Shown: positions 1-13,370 of the stretch, in pieces
How positions within the stretch are numbered: the stretch's first letter is position 1
Layout of the letters: every line of letters begins with the position of its first letter
DNA from: Viscum album
Lineage: Eukaryota; Streptophyta; Magnoliopsida; Santalales; Viscaceae
Reading direction: 5' to 3'
NCBI GenBank assembly: GCA_963277665.1
Contig: OY728143.1
Span: 531,932,394 to 531,996,393, forward strand
DNA length: 64,000 nucleotides
Notes under the pieces: generated by a model
What the model was told of the DNA's origin: nothing
The model's database searches: none
The model's input: the letters and a program-made list of their open reading frames with translations, nothing else
Translations under genes and position numbers: made by a program

Positions 1-3000
1 CCAAGAATAATTAGGAATGGAAGAAGAAAAATACATAAAAACAAGAATAACATATAATAGATATTTTATTAAAATTATTATATTTATAAAAATAATGACA
101 CAGCAGTAGAAGACATTTTAATTTTTAGAAATATATCCCACTATAAGAACTTATGGTGATTTTAATTTGTAGATTGAAATTTATGATAGGTGTAAATCAT
201 TCATGAAGGGATATTCCATTTTTAATTACTGATATACACACATGTGGTGTTGTGATTACCACCCAAGAAGGAGAAAGTATCTCATTCATTGTATTTGGTA
301 TCATATTGAATAATATCTAATGGATGCCTCTAAATGAACAAGTAGAGAAGTTTTCACTCCACTATCTTCTATTCCAACAACATCCCTCATTTTTTCCATT
401 ACATCGAAACTGATTGATTTTGATTCATAGAATATATATATTCTTTACACAATTTTATCTATTATAATGTAATGTAATAAATAAATAATAATGATATAGA
501 AGAGGGAGAACATTATTGTTGAATTAATTTAGTATTTTAATTTTTATATTTTAATTTATACTGTGTTTATAAAATTTTGTTGTTTTTTACATACCATTGA
601 ACATAACATGACAATGTTTTCAAATTTGAAACAAATGAAAATAATATAAATAATATTTTTCACATGAATTCAAAAAAGCATCATGATAATTTTGAGAAAA
701 TTATAATTATATGATTTTTTGGAATTGGACACAAATATTTAAATCCCATAAATTTAAATACAATAAAAATGGTATAATATATATGGAATTATTCAAATAT
801 AATTTGATATAATTTTAAAGGATATTAATTTTTGATAAAAATATTACAATGTCAGATAAGTTGAATTTTTTCAGGAGGCTATATTAATTAGAACCATAAA
901 TTGTATATGATTAAATAAATTTTTATTTATAATATACTATTCTTATTGTGAATTTCAATTTTAAACTCTATTTTAACTAAAACCATGAACCCCGTAGAAA
1001 TCATGAATGAACTTATTATGAAACCAAACTACAGTAATAAAATATCAAGAAAACATATTATATATGTGAATGTGTCTAAAAATTTATAATTTGGTCTTTG
1101 GGAGGGGGTTAGATGATATAGGTAATGCTATATGATCACTGGAATCATAAATTTATCCTGAGGATAAATGAGAATAATATGATACAATTTTGATAAATTC
1201 ATTAAATTTGACCATGTAGATGTAGTAGTAAGAGAAATATTATCTTTTATGGTGAATCATTGTTCATATAATTATATTAAAACCATTTATTTATATCTAC
1301 ATTCAATACTCACATTCGAAAGGACCCAGAAGAAGGGAATGAAAGCCATTGATTGAATAAGGGATAAGAAATGTTAATTTCTGATGATGTGATAGAGGCG
1401 AGAGGTTTCCCTCAAAATTAATGATGTTAAGAAACTAAGTTACTATAATTGAGAGTGAGTGAGGATTAAATTAATTACGTAAAACTAATAATTATTATAA
1501 TTTCATTAAATATGTGAAAATATACATATTTTTCCTTATAATTTTATAAAATCACAACCAGGGAACCATTGGAAATATAATATCCCATAAAAGTATTGAT
1601 GATAATGAATTGTACATGATGCATGAGAGAAGAGATTTAGAATCCTAGAAAGCTGATGGTGGACACATAATTATAATGGAATAAGAAAAATAGTTTATAT
1701 GTTTTATCATTAATTCATGATTACAATATTCATCATAAGTTAGGTATAATTGATATTTGGATGATGGTAAAATTGTAATGTAATTTAGTTCAAATATATT
1801 GAAAATTATTTTGATAATATTTATAATGTGGTAATGAGTAATTGATATAGTGCTTCAAAAAAGTGTAGTAATATATTATAGAGAATAATTTTATGTGTGG
1901 TAATTTTATTTTCATTCATTTATCAATGATAAATATGTTCAAGTGTATGTGAATTATATTTAGAAACTAATTATTTTTTTAATTTATCATTCATTTTATA
2001 AGATCACCTTTATATTATCATTAAGATTATAGATATTTCATGAATAATTCCACAGTCAATATGTATTTTTGAGTATTTAAAAAATTTATATAAAATTTAT
2101 GTTAAATAATTAATTTTATACATGGACATAATTACGTTGATATTTATTATTAAATCAATATTTTGTTACTATAAGGGTAAAATATATTAGAATATGATAT
2201 TTTAATGGAATTTGGCTATGTCATACTATGGATATTATAATGAGTTATATTGAAGAAAAGATTTCAACTTTTTGCATAAAATAATTTATTATCTTTTATA
2301 AGTTATATATTAAATGTACTTTGTTAATAATGTTAGTGTGGAGATTTTAAAAGTGATTTATAATGTCATTGTATTTTACATGATTTTATTATAGATTTTA
2401 TAGATGTTATTTTTATAAAATATTCATGAAATATGTAATATATTTTATATAGAGAATATAGAAGTAGAGACAAATTATGAATATGAAATTGATAATTTTC
2501 TAAATCATGGAATAATACATGACATATATATATTTGCTTACAATATTATATCTAGTATGTAAAATTTTTCCTCATTCTAATGTAGGATACTCAATTTATA
2601 TTATAAGAGGGAAAATATTTCATATAGTTTTATATTATAATAAATTTTATAGAATATATTTTATAAAATGTTTAGAAGTAGTTGAGTTGATGATGAATTA
2701 TATAGACATAGATATATTTTACTAGTGAAGATATTTTTTCTTTTACATTTGATCAATGAAAGGACAGATGATTAATTATGTTGTGATATATTCTCTACAT
2801 TAATAAAGTGAAGCTAGATAATATAAATTATACTTATAATTTTTATAATTCCTAGAGAAAAAAGAATTTATCTTAGGAAATGGAATTATTCCTAATAAAA
2901 TTAGTAACTAATATATATATATATATATCCCATGAATGGAAGCATTATTCATAATTTTTAGTTTCACAAAATTTTAATTGAAAATATTATCAATGATATT

Positions 3001-6000
3001 AAAACTCAATTATGGAATAATATTTCTAGGTTTTATCAGGGTACTAAATTATAAATCTAAAAAAGGGGAGGAGGATAAAGATAGAAAATAATTTTGTTTC
3101 TTCTATAGCTAATAATATTTAAATTTTATGAGTCTATATTTCAATTTTATATATTAGATATAATTATCTATTTCTTCATTCAGCAATGATTGTTAAACAT
3201 TTTAGGGATTGATAAAAACCTTAGTTCTTGGGGAATGAAAGAAAAACTGTTTTAATTTATTAATTCATTAATTTCCATAAAATAAAATTTCTCTTTTGTT
3301 TAAAGATTTTAGGGTTTAGTGGAAGACTATTTTTTCTAAATATTTTTGTATTTTAGTTATTAAACATCATTATATTTTAATACATAAAATGATGAATCTA
3401 GTCCTCCATCAATTCTATGTTTCAATTATATGATGAAATATGAATGTAAGAGTGGAATGATTCAAGATATTTCAACAAAATCTGTAATGGATGTGGATTA
3501 TAGTTGAAATTTAAACAAAAACCAAACATTTTTTTGAATATACATGTATATCTTAATTCTATTTTACATGATTTCATCATTTGATACCACTTAAACAAAA
3601 TAGAAAGGAATAGAGAATAATATTTTTACATCATTTATTTTTACATAGGGTTGTTGATGATGAAATATTGGATTAATTTATCAATTATTATGATCAATTT
3701 GTAAATGATTAAAATAATGGGATAACATTATAAATGGTGATATGACCCTAAAATTATCACATTATATCATTTTGATTTAAATATGATACTTTTAATATAT
3801 ATGTATCTCACATAAAAATGATTTCATTATAAATGAATCCATTTTAAATTTTTTTATAAATTTAATTTTCTTTCTACACTCTAGTGATATCCCTTGGCTT
3901 CCTCTATTCTATATTTTATTAGTTTTATATTATTTAATATTTTATCACAATAATAATATTTTTTTCATAAGATACCATCATCTTATAGTTGGGTGAATTC
4001 AATCAATAATATTTTAACCTATCTTACAAATTGGCAGGTGCTCAACTTCTTATTTCATATTCTAATAGATATAATTACATATTTTATTAAAGGTCAAAGA
4101 TGGAGTTTTTTCTCTATTTTATCATAAGGAATTTTGGATATAATTGGACTATTCAGATTTAATATATGAAAATCCGGTGTCTATCATTTAAATTAATATT
4201 CATCTGGTCAACAAATTTATTCACATTTTTCTCTTAGAATTTATTCAACTCATATTATTCAATTAATGTTGTATAATACAATCATTCCCCATATTTATAT
4301 GGTTTTTTATGAAAGTATTATTTTTTATCTATCCACATTAAGAATATTTTTTTTATAATATATTAATGTATGATTAGTTCAAATATCTTATGATCAAGAA
4401 AATTATCATCGAAATCCTTTCAACAATATTTTGAAATTTTTTTAGATCTATCTATTCGTTCAGGTTTTCTAAAATTGTATTGATAACATATTCCCTTACA
4501 TGGTCATTTCTATAAATTTATTTGTTATTATTTTGATTTTTTAACATTGAGAGATTTATTTCTTTTTTCTTTTCATAATTTGAATTATCTTATTTCCTGA
4601 ACTCATAGGGTGGAGGTACGACAAGTTACTAAGTGATAAAAAGGTTATTGGGTTGGAACTAATTTGTTTACTATGTCTATAATTAATTCTACACTAAAAC
4701 TTCCCTTTTTTTCTTTATGGAATTGAGATATCCATGTATTTTGGATCTCTATTTGGAATTATCCATTTCCTCTTCCATGAATGTGAGGTCCCCAAATCCC
4801 CTCTAATATATCAATTAAATATGTTTTTACTGCAACTCATTACATATTTTGCAAGTAAATTTACCAAATTTATTATATATTACCAGTAAAATTTTGAAAA
4901 AAAACTAGTCTAATTTATTCTGTGAACTGATGAAATCATTGGCCCTATTATATTTAAGATGTCTATAGATTATGTGGTTAAAGGTTGTCATCATTTTATA
5001 TAATAAAAATTATTTTTATTGAATGTTAATTCTTATATAATAATAATTGATAATAAATCCTTCTACATTTTTATTATAATATACGAACATTATACACACC
5101 AAGGTATAGATTTTTTTTAAATTTTATAATTTTTTTTCATTAACATTAATATAATGTTGCTAAATCATGATGAAATAGGATAATGAAAATACTATATATA
5201 TTCCATGAAATAATATATTTGGACCATAATGTCAATAAATATAGGTCGTGGGCCAGTCATGTTCAACTATTCTAGGTATGGTTCATTCATTGGATGAATA
5301 GGTTAATGACATTCCTCTCTTTATTTTATTCGAGCAGTAATGCATTCAATAATGTCATCATCCATATTGGGAATGCATCTTCTGATAATTCATGATTAGT
5401 GGTAGAAGATATATCGTGATTGTTTCAATTAACATAGTTATATTGTTAATAATCACCATAAGTTATCTTCAAGTATTTCACATTAAATGGAGGGGATTTA
5501 TACATATTAAGAAGAAAATATTTATTTTACATGAAAAATTGTTATGTAAACTTAATAGAAGGTCCTCGAGTCAGATATATTACAAGGCACTAGTCAAATT
5601 GATTTAAAATCTACTATTAAATAGGGATATTCTATAGGAGATGTATGGGTATAATTATATATGTTTTTAATAATAATGATATTACTACTAGGTAATTGGG
5701 CATAGAGTTTCTCTAAATTTCCTATCTACATCTCATATTGATGGATCATCTTTTCAGTAGATAGAGGACCGACAACATCATAGAGTGGTTTGTAAGTAGA
5801 TACATGCAAATAATTACTATTATACATTATTGATTCCCATTGTTTAGGAGGTAGTGATAGGATTATGTATACCGCAAATTAATGATTCATCCACTTATAT
5901 TTATTGTGTAAAACCACATTATGAATATCAGGTTTTTCCTTTTTTTTATTTCATTCCACCTTTTCATGTTATTAAATATTTCTTTCTTTATCCATATAAT

Positions 6001-8213
6001 ACATGTTATTGATATTAATGAGTTTCAGTAGTTTGAAACATGTAGTTAGTTTTAAATATTAATTTCCATAACAGTTTTTGAGGAATTATTTTCGTAGGAT
6101 ATCATTTCAGAGAGATATTTTCAATATTATAGATACTATTCTTATTTAAAAATAATTTTATCTTTAATCACTTATGGGGAATTAAAATTTTATTAGATTG
6201 TTACGTTTAATTTATTTTTATAAGGAATAATAATAGAATACAAATATATTTCAATAATCTTTTTCATATTAAGAAGATAAATCATGAAGAAAAATGAATC
6301 ATGATGGTGTTTTAAGGGAACCAATCCATAATATGGAGAAGAACTACAATCATAAATCAGCAGTAGATAATAATTCCCCCATACTTACATGAAAGTTTTG
6401 AATTAGTTTTTATAACCCCACAAATATTTATTGGGATTTCATAATCCTTAGTTTTTTTGTTTTTTGTGTGTAAAAAATGTCACTATCTGTATAGGTTTCA
6501 TATATATTAATATGGGTATTTTTTATATTAATTCAATATATTTTTTCAATCATCTGAATTCAACTATTGAATGGGATGGTAGAGGAATAAGTCCATTTAA
6601 ATTTTTACTTATAATTATGTTTTTAGTAATGATTGTAAATATTTTCCCATTATTCACAATCTTGTTTAATATTATTTTGGACCTAATGTAAAATTCAATC
6701 AATAGTCGGATCATTCATATAATGACATGTTTTGTTACTAGAGATGATATGATCCCATTATAAGAAAAACTGATATTTTTTTGATCAAGGTACTAAGAAC
6801 TAAACCCCATTAAAAACATTGAAAATAACTTTTAAATAAATCCATTTTCTTAATTTATAGGGGTGATGTGAATAGATACTTATTTTCCACATGTTATTAC
6901 ATGATTATCTGATGTTGTTTTCATATATTTATATAATATTTACATTATACTATTGGGAAAAATATACCTATGGTAATTATGCTGCATCCTTAAATGAGAA
7001 CAATGATCCTCTATAATGGTTTCATAGTCCACTTTTTGGAATATATTATATATAGATTAGAAAATTATAAAATATTACATATTATATAGACTTATTCCAT
7101 TGAATTGATTGATATTTTCTAATTGGTTTTAGACAAATTAGGTTTCATAATTCACATTCAATAATATTATAATTATATATTTAGTTTTTGAGAAGTACTA
7201 TGTTATAACATTAATTATTTCCTTTCATAGATATTTCCACTTGACTATGGAACTATCTTCATCAATGGGGAGTGGTTCTTTAAATTGATCTAACCATAAA
7301 AATTTTTTTTACTTCCATATGTAATATGTGAGATCATTCAGAATATATATGATCCAAATATTGGAATGTATGAGTTAAGGGGTGAATAGATAATATATAT
7401 TTCCCAATATAACACCTTTATTGGGATGAGAAATTGCTGATGAACGGCTAGGCAGATAGAATAATCTACCCCAATTTCATAATTATCTCTAGGTTTGAGA
7501 GGAATATTAAAATAAAAATGTCATGATAAAAAAAATTCTCTGGAGATATATAATCACATATAGCATCTCTATAATGTGTTCCCTAGAAATTTCAAACCAT
7601 ATTTTTTATGATGATTCCATGCATATGATGTTTTCAACCATACTTTTTATCTCTAGTTAATGGTTTCTTTTCAAAATCGTATACTTCATTATAATGGTTT
7701 GTAAAATACAATTTTATGTTATATTTCAATAGGTAAAGGAAATAATATTACTATAAGACTATATATTACCCTATACAATAAATTAAACTATAATTCCACC
7801 ATTAAAATAATTTTTACACACTGTAAATGTTAATTAGGGACACAAAATGTGTGTAAAACATATGATTAGAGGGTGACATGTTATGTGATTACCTAGTTTC
7901 CATTGAAATATTTTAATGATATATATAGACTACAGTTTTATTAGGGTATTAAATCATTGTTTAAATAGAATATTATTGCAGAATTCTTATATTTGAGAAT
8001 AGATATGATATATCCACAGTATTCTCATTGAGATATATCAATAACCATGTTCGGAGTGAGTCCTATTATAGGGTTTCTTATTCAATTCAGAAAATATACT
8101 TTCATGACCATCATTTATTATAATAGTACCTTGGAAAAAATATCATTTAATTTATGTTCAATAATATATTGGTAGACAACACGAATGGGTGACTGGATAT
8201 GTCAGAGCTTCTT
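1..8213. other. AT-rich intergenic DNA, no recognisable gene
   Basis: Very AT-rich sequence with few CpG dinucleotides. All open frames are short (about 75 codons or less), rich in Ile, Phe, Tyr and Asn codons, and lack recognisable domains, so I treat them as chance frames. I saw no LTR pair, tRNA, rRNA or coding exon. A short (AT)n run lies near 2913-2928. It may be very old transposon sequence decayed beyond recognition by eye. Confidence 0.6.
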
Positions 8214-8218
8214 ATATA
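8214..8218. repeat. Target site duplication of element 1, left copy
   Basis: The five bases ATATA lie directly before the left LTR and recur directly after the right LTR at 18012-18016. Ty3/gypsy elements normally make 5-bp duplications. The bases are low-complexity, so support comes from the exact position at both LTR ends. Confidence 0.85.
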
Positions 8219-10170
8219 TGTAACATCCCAGTTCCGGAAGCCACCTAGAGGCGCCCCATACTCAGTTGGTCACATGGCCTCAAGCGCATTTCCCCAAATG
8301 CCAGAGGCTCGCAACTAGAAGCAAGGGCCTTGGGTGTGATAGTGGGGATACTATGCTCTAATTGGCAGGGTACATAATATAAGAATAACATGTTGATAGA
8401 AATAGAAATCATAACCATCCATACAAGAGTAAATAGAAAACAGGGGAAGACTAACAACAAACAACTGGATCACATACACATGTATATAAAATGATGCATG
8501 GTATATATGACTAGGAAAGTAGCCAACCAAGTAACAACGATGAATACAATACTAATACAATGTTCAAAAGAACAAAGGTAAACTCCTCAGCATCACAATC
8601 CATAGCTTGGTACCACAATCTCCAACTCCATAGCAAGTTAGGTACCCAAAATAGAAGGGCTCTTGACCTTATTTATACCTGCAAAAATATAATTTGTTTG
8701 GGCCCAAAAGGATGGCCCAAACAGGGTGTGAGACTAGGTCCAAGTAGACAACCACCAAAATATATGTGCCTAACAGTCATTGAATACATTGCAGTTAAAA
8801 TACAAGAAGTAGTAAACATGAAGCACACAAAACCTACAATCCATAGTTATAACATATAAAGTACACAAGAAACAGCCACTCAAGTAACCAGAAAAAATAG
8901 GTGACCTATGGGTAGTTCTCATAGCCTAACCACTATGGTTCAACCGAAAAGTACTAGAAACCCTTAGGGAAGCACACACAGTCTTTACCCTCTGGTTCAA
9001 CTAAAGGATATACTCTCAGGGGAATCACTCACCCTCAATTCCCCTATAGTCTCGTATCGTGCTAAAGGCACTCTGGGGAATCACTCAACATCCATTCCCC
9101 ATGTGGCTCGCATCGAGGATCTATAGACTCTCTGAGGAAGCACACAACGTCAATTCCCCATGTGGTCTTTCATCGTAAATTAAGGTCACTCTCAAGAAGC
9201 CCTTACATCAATTCTCTCTATGGTCTACTACATTGTGTTCTCAAAGCCCTGTGCAAAAGAAACATGCATAGCGCATGTATCGCCCCAAGTAAACCTCAAT
9301 AACTACTTGTCTATCATTCTAAGAAAAAATATCATAATAGTTCAATAGTTCCACTACCCTAAAACTATGCATGGCAAATAGAAACATGCCGAACAATAAA
9401 AACAACAATGAGAACCATCCAGAGTACAGTAAAAGAATTAACCTAGTCATAAGCAATTTCCACTACTCAACAATCGAGCAAAGTAGGAAAAAAATAGGGG
9501 AAAATAGGAAACACGCAAAACCCCCTTCAATGGTACTGGTGGAATTTGCACAAATTATTCATGGACATCCTACGGAAAGGCACAAACAACTTACCTCGGT
9601 GCTAGGAGATTTATATATGTGAACCACAATGATTGAGTCTCCTTAGAACGTCGAAAATATGAGAAAATGTCAAAAATGTTCAACCCACAATATCTTGAGA
9701 AAGAAGAGGAATTGGAAAACAAGGCTCAAGGAGAGGGAATAACTCACCACTACGGTTTCAACGTAATCGACGATGGCAGAATGGAAGATCAGATGGAGGC
9801 ACGGGGGCTCGGAGAAGAAACACGGTCGTGCGGGTTGCTGTCAGATGAAAAAACTGAAGAAGGAGAGTGTTCTATCCGTAAGGCGCGACCCTGGTCCGTT
9901 TAATGAAAAAACTACACGGCGTGTACATCGGGGGTACACATAATGTAAATTTTTTCTGTACATCGCTTTAAGAGGCCTCCACATGACCCTTATACACTGT
10001 ACGTGTGGCCCGGACACGACCATCACATGGATTCGAGCGGAAAAGGATTACACGGTGTGTACTCAAAAAGTACATGTCGTGTACTTCAAAATTTTCCAAA
10101 ACCCCCTATTTTCTAGAAAAAATCAAAGAAAAGAAAGACATTCCAGATAACTAAGATCAGGGTTCTTACA
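8219..10170 (-). repeat. Element 1, 3' LTR (left copy)
   Basis: Begins on the plus strand with TGTAACATCCC and ends with GGGTTCTTACA, so on the element strand it runs from TGTAAGAACCC to GGGATGTTACA with TG/CA termini. Its whole length aligns with 16111-18011, including the blocks around 8250, 8660, 9000-9250 and 10040-10090. The segment transcribed first (10040-10090 and 9905-9990) holds several near-palindromes of the type TACACGGYGTGTA, repeated again in the leader. No real gene is inside; frames such as 8560-8859 are chance readings of LTR sequence. Confidence 0.96.
8670..8677 (-). promoter_or_regulatory. Probable TATA box of element 1 3' LTR
   Basis: The element strand reads GGTATAAATAAGG here, an almost ideal plant TATA box about 1.5 kb into the LTR. 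This would leave about 430 bp of R-U5 downstream. The aligned position in the other LTR (16562-16569) reads TATAGATA, one base different, within a conserved surrounding block. Promoter use is inferred from sequence only. Confidence 0.5.
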
Positions 10171-10187
10171 AACTCCCCCCCCCTTAA
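10171..10187 (-). other. Polypurine tract of element 1
   Basis: On the element strand this reads TTTAAGGGGGGGGGAGTT and lies directly before the TGTAAGAACCC start of the 3' LTR. A purine run at this place primes plus-strand DNA synthesis in LTR retrotransposons. The nine-G run is unusually pure for such a decayed copy. Confidence 0.9.
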
Positions 10188-10199
10188 AGAAATTTGTCC

Positions 10200-10380
10200 C
10201 CGAATTTCCCTAACAAGGTGGAGAAGAACAAACCCTGAATAGCTCTGGCCACTGTGATCGTAAATCGACATCCCTTTCCCATGTCTCATCATGTACTCAC
10301 CTGTGAGGCCATAGTACCCATACAAGAGGAACATACCACCCATGGAGAAACTTCATACTGCGATTGACAATCTAGAACGG
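10200..10380 (-). pseudogene. Chromodomain-like C-terminal tail of element 1 integrase, decayed
   Basis: Read on the minus strand, the conceptual product passes through VPLVWVLWPHR, one stop, VHDETWERDVDLRSQWPELF, and ends in the GGEF-type wording that precedes the polypurine tract. Plant chromoviruses of the Tekay/Del type end their polyprotein with a chromodomain containing a W-x-x-ATWE...YP-LF pattern. Here the ETWE and PELF parts are retained and an in-frame TGA interrupts the middle. In intact elements this module is thought to steer integration toward heterochromatin. Assignment is by motif order and position; the domain is too damaged to act. Confidence 0.75.
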
Positions 10381-10399
10381 ATGCTCCTCAAATGATGTA

Positions 10400-11640
10400 T
10401 CCACTTCGAGCTCAACCTCCTCGGGCTGAAAGACATGAGAAGGGTATGAAAGGTAACGTCAGAGTTGAGAGGCGTGGAAGATGTCATGCATGGCCTGGTA
10501 CCTCTGACTTAAATGAAACTGATAGGCAACTGGCCCAACTCTCTCTAATACCTCAAATGGCCCGACGTACTGTGGTGAAATCTTACCCAATATCTAAATG
10601 CTCTTGTGTCCCAACCTCGATGCGACACACAGGAAAACCTAATCCCCATCCTCAAACTGCAGAGGTCGTGTCTGTTGATTAGCATAAGACTTCTGTTGAG
10701 ACTGTACTGTATCCATCCTCTTCTGAATCAACTCTATCTATTCTGAGGTCTCCTGAACTAGACGAGGTCCCAACAAGGCTCCCACTCCTACCACCATCCA
10801 TCATAAGGGTGATCGACATGACCTACCATACAAAGCCTCGTAAGGTTTCATCTGAATCGTAGCCTGAAAACTGTTGTTGTAGGTGAAATCCACCAGAGGG
10901 ATATGCTTCTACCAAGAACTGACAAAGTCTAGAATACAAGCTCGGAGAATATCCTCAAGCTCTTGGATCGTACACTTGGACTGGCCATATGTCTCGGGAT
11001 TGTATGATGTAATCAAGAGTACCTGCGTACCCAAAGCTCTCTGAATCCCCTGCTAGAACTGAGAAGAAAAGCACGCATACCTGTCTAAAAAAATGGAGTG
11101 TGGAACTCCATGCAGACGTGAAATCTATCGAATGTAAATTCGTCCTAGATCATCAAAACTGAAGGTCTCATTGATCGGTAAGAATTAAGAAACTTTCGTA
11201 AGATTTTTAATGAAAACTCAAACAATATAGTTCCCTCGAGGGGACCTCAGCAATACAGTCCTGATGTCCATTGTGACATCATTACACTTCCACTCCAGAA
11301 TGGGTAACTGCAGTAAAACACCTCCATATCACTGATGCTCCGCTTCCACCTACGGACATATATAACATCTCAAGATGAAACCAGCAACAACTCTCTTAAT
11401 ACCTGGCCACTAGTACTACAGATAATGATCCCGATACATCTTGGTGATGCTAGAATGAACTTCCAAAACTGAGGATTGAAAATCTCACATCATTTCCACA
11501 TGTATGTCTACTGGCAGCTATACGTGTACCTGGAAATGAAAGATCTCATCCTCTCCCACTATCCATATAAGAAGAGGTTCCTCTTCTGACACACTCTCAA
11601 GCAAGACTAAGCCTTCTGATTCTGATAGCTTCCTCATTCA
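10400..11640 (-). pseudogene. Integrase of element 1, decayed
   Basis: The minus strand carries a recognisable plant Ty3/gypsy integrase in broken frames. The core begins near 11300 with the WKCNDVTMDI block; its first catalytic Asp is at 11266-11268. The second block (VPHSIFLDRYACFSS) keeps its Asp at 11083-11085. In the third block the family has DGQSER, where Glu is the last residue of the DDE triad; here it reads YGQSKC, with Lys at 10975-10977, so the triad is broken. Downstream follow LEDILRACILDF, then YNNSF, YEALYGRSCRSPL, and the GPFEVLERVGPVAYQF C-terminal module near 10560. There are several stops, for example inside FSSQF-stop-QGIQ. The family function is insertion of the element's cDNA into the host chromosome. 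Confidence 0.9.
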
Positions 11641-12400
11641 TACCCGATCATGTAGGGTGGAGGTAAAAACTACTGAAGATAGTAAAGTCTCTCCATGTCT
11701 ATTGTGATCCTCCAAATTCACCTTAGCTAACAGAGACATAAGCTTCCACTCACTACTGGCCTCCTGAACTGCCTGATTTTGAGTTCTCCTACTCAAAAGA
11801 TCATCCACTGTGTTTCCCTTCCCCGGGGTATAGGCGAGATTCAAATCAAAAGGCTGAAGATAGTCAACCCACCTGCGATGTCTTAGATTCAGATCACGTT
11901 GTATAAAGATGTACTTGAAACTATTTAGGTTGGTGAAAACCACAAAGTTCTCTTCCTGAAGGTAATGACTCCAACAACGTAAGGCATGAACAAAAGCTGC
12001 CAACTCTAGGCCGTGCGTCGGGTAGTTTCTCTCATGGGCCTCAGCTACCGAGACCTGTATGCAATGACTCCATTTCCCTGCATGAGCACAACGTCCAACC
12101 CGATACCTGATGAATCATGATAAACAGTATAGCTCTTTCCTGGCTCTGGAAAGACTAGTATCGGTGCTGATTTCAACCTCCATTTCATCTCCTGAAAGGC
12201 TGACTCACAAGAATCTGACCATAAGAACTTCACTCGCTTCTTGGTCAGACCTGTCAATGGTGCTTCTAGGCATGAAAATTCATGAATGAAGCATCTGTAG
12301 TATCCATCCTGCCCTAGGAAACTCCGCACCTCAAAAACATTCTTCAACTGCTCCCAGGAAACTACAGCTCTCACATTCTATGGGTCCACAGATTCTCCTG
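11638..12400 (-). pseudogene. RNase H and RT connection domain of element 1, decayed
   Basis: Two open stretches on the minus strand (12374-12045 and 12003-11638) cover the end of RT and RNase H. The first holds VRSFLGQDGYYRCFI, the APLTGLTKKR connection and YTVYHDSSGIGLDVVLMQ, the start of RNase H with its first acidic residue. A stop and frame break separate it from the second, which holds the CWSHYLQEENFVVFTNLNS block and the LNLRHRRWVDYLQPFDLN and YTPGKGNTVDDLLSRR blocks. The family motif TDH reads TNL here, so an active-site Asp is lost. RNase H removes the RNA strand during cDNA synthesis. Confidence 0.92.
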
Positions 12401-12429
12401 CCTCAGAGATGACTTGACCCAAGAAGTGA

Positions 12430-13060
12430 ATTTGATCCATTCAAAAGTGGCACTTTGAGAGTTTTGCATAAACTTGATTCTCTCTCAGTATACTCAGAAC
12501 GATCTCAAAGTAGGTAGAATGGTTGTGTAGAGTGTGAGAGTACACCAATATATCTTCCACGAAGGCCACGACGATGGACTCCATGTAAGGATGGAACACT
12601 CGGTTCATCAGCGCCATGAAAACTGCTAGCACATTTGTGAGACCGAAAGACATAACCGTATACTCTTAGAGACCATACCAATTCCTGAAAGCTGTCGGAG
12701 GTATATCTGATGGTCTAATTCATATCTAATGATAACCGGACCTCAGATTGATCTTTGAGAACACTCGGGCTCCTCGAAGCTGATTGAAGAGATCATCAAT
12801 CCTTTGTAAGGTATATCAGTTCTTGACCGTCAACCGGTTCAGCTTCTGATAATCGACACAGAGCCTAATGGTACCATCTACCTTCTTCTCAAATAGGACA
12901 GGTGAATCCCAAGGATAAGTACTCGGTCAGATGAAACCCTTTGCCTGCCACTCCTCCAACTACTTCTTGATCTCCTCCAACTCAGGTTTAGCCATCCTAT
13001 ATGGAGGAATGGACACCAGTGCAGCTCCTAGCATGAGCTCAATAGAGAATTCCACCACAC
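12430..13060 (-). pseudogene. Reverse transcriptase of element 1, catalytic residues lost
   Basis: The minus strand shows RT in order: a VSIPPYRMAKPELEEIKK start, a block reading [20 protein letters not shown], then [20 protein letters not shown], and MSFGLTN leading into FVEDILVYS and YAKLSKCHF. In the family the first catalytic Asp is in FSKIDLRSGYH; here the codon is AAT (Asn) at 12747-12749. The active-site FIDD box reads FVED at 12552-12557, with Glu for the first Asp. At least five in-frame stops are present, several at positions where the family has Gln or Arg, consistent with C-to-T decay. The enzyme copies element RNA into DNA; this copy cannot. Confidence 0.95.
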
Positions 13061-13370
13061 GATCTGGAGGAAAACCTCAAAAGTCCTCTGGAAAGACATC
13101 CCTGAAATGATCTACCACATGAGGAAAGTCTACCTGTGATGTCCCCTGGTCAACATGATAAATACTAGAAATCTAGGTTGTAACCTTTCCTAGCCCATGA
13201 TGCTCGAGTCCCGATCGACTCTCCAAAACATCTCATTCGCCTCTATGAAGAAAAGATTCACCATCTAGTGAAATGAAACCCACCCAGTTGTGATAACAAC
13301 CAACGAATTCTTGGAAGGGAACCAAATAGTCCATCCCGAGAATGAAAACATATCCTATCATCTCTACGAC

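Noticed and set aside
2913..2928. (AT)n microsatellite
   Set aside because: Short and unremarkable in DNA this AT-rich.
5240..5960. Weak resemblance to retrotransposon integrase (RRYIVIV, LSTSHIDGSSF wording)
   Set aside because: Matches are short, spread across frames, fit neither Ty1/copia nor Ty3/gypsy order well, and have no flanking LTRs. A frameshift-aware profile search would be needed to revive it.
8560..8859. 99-codon plus-strand frame
   Set aside because: Lies antisense within the element 1 LTR across its TATA region; the homologous stretch of the other LTR (16460-16760) is not open in the same way.
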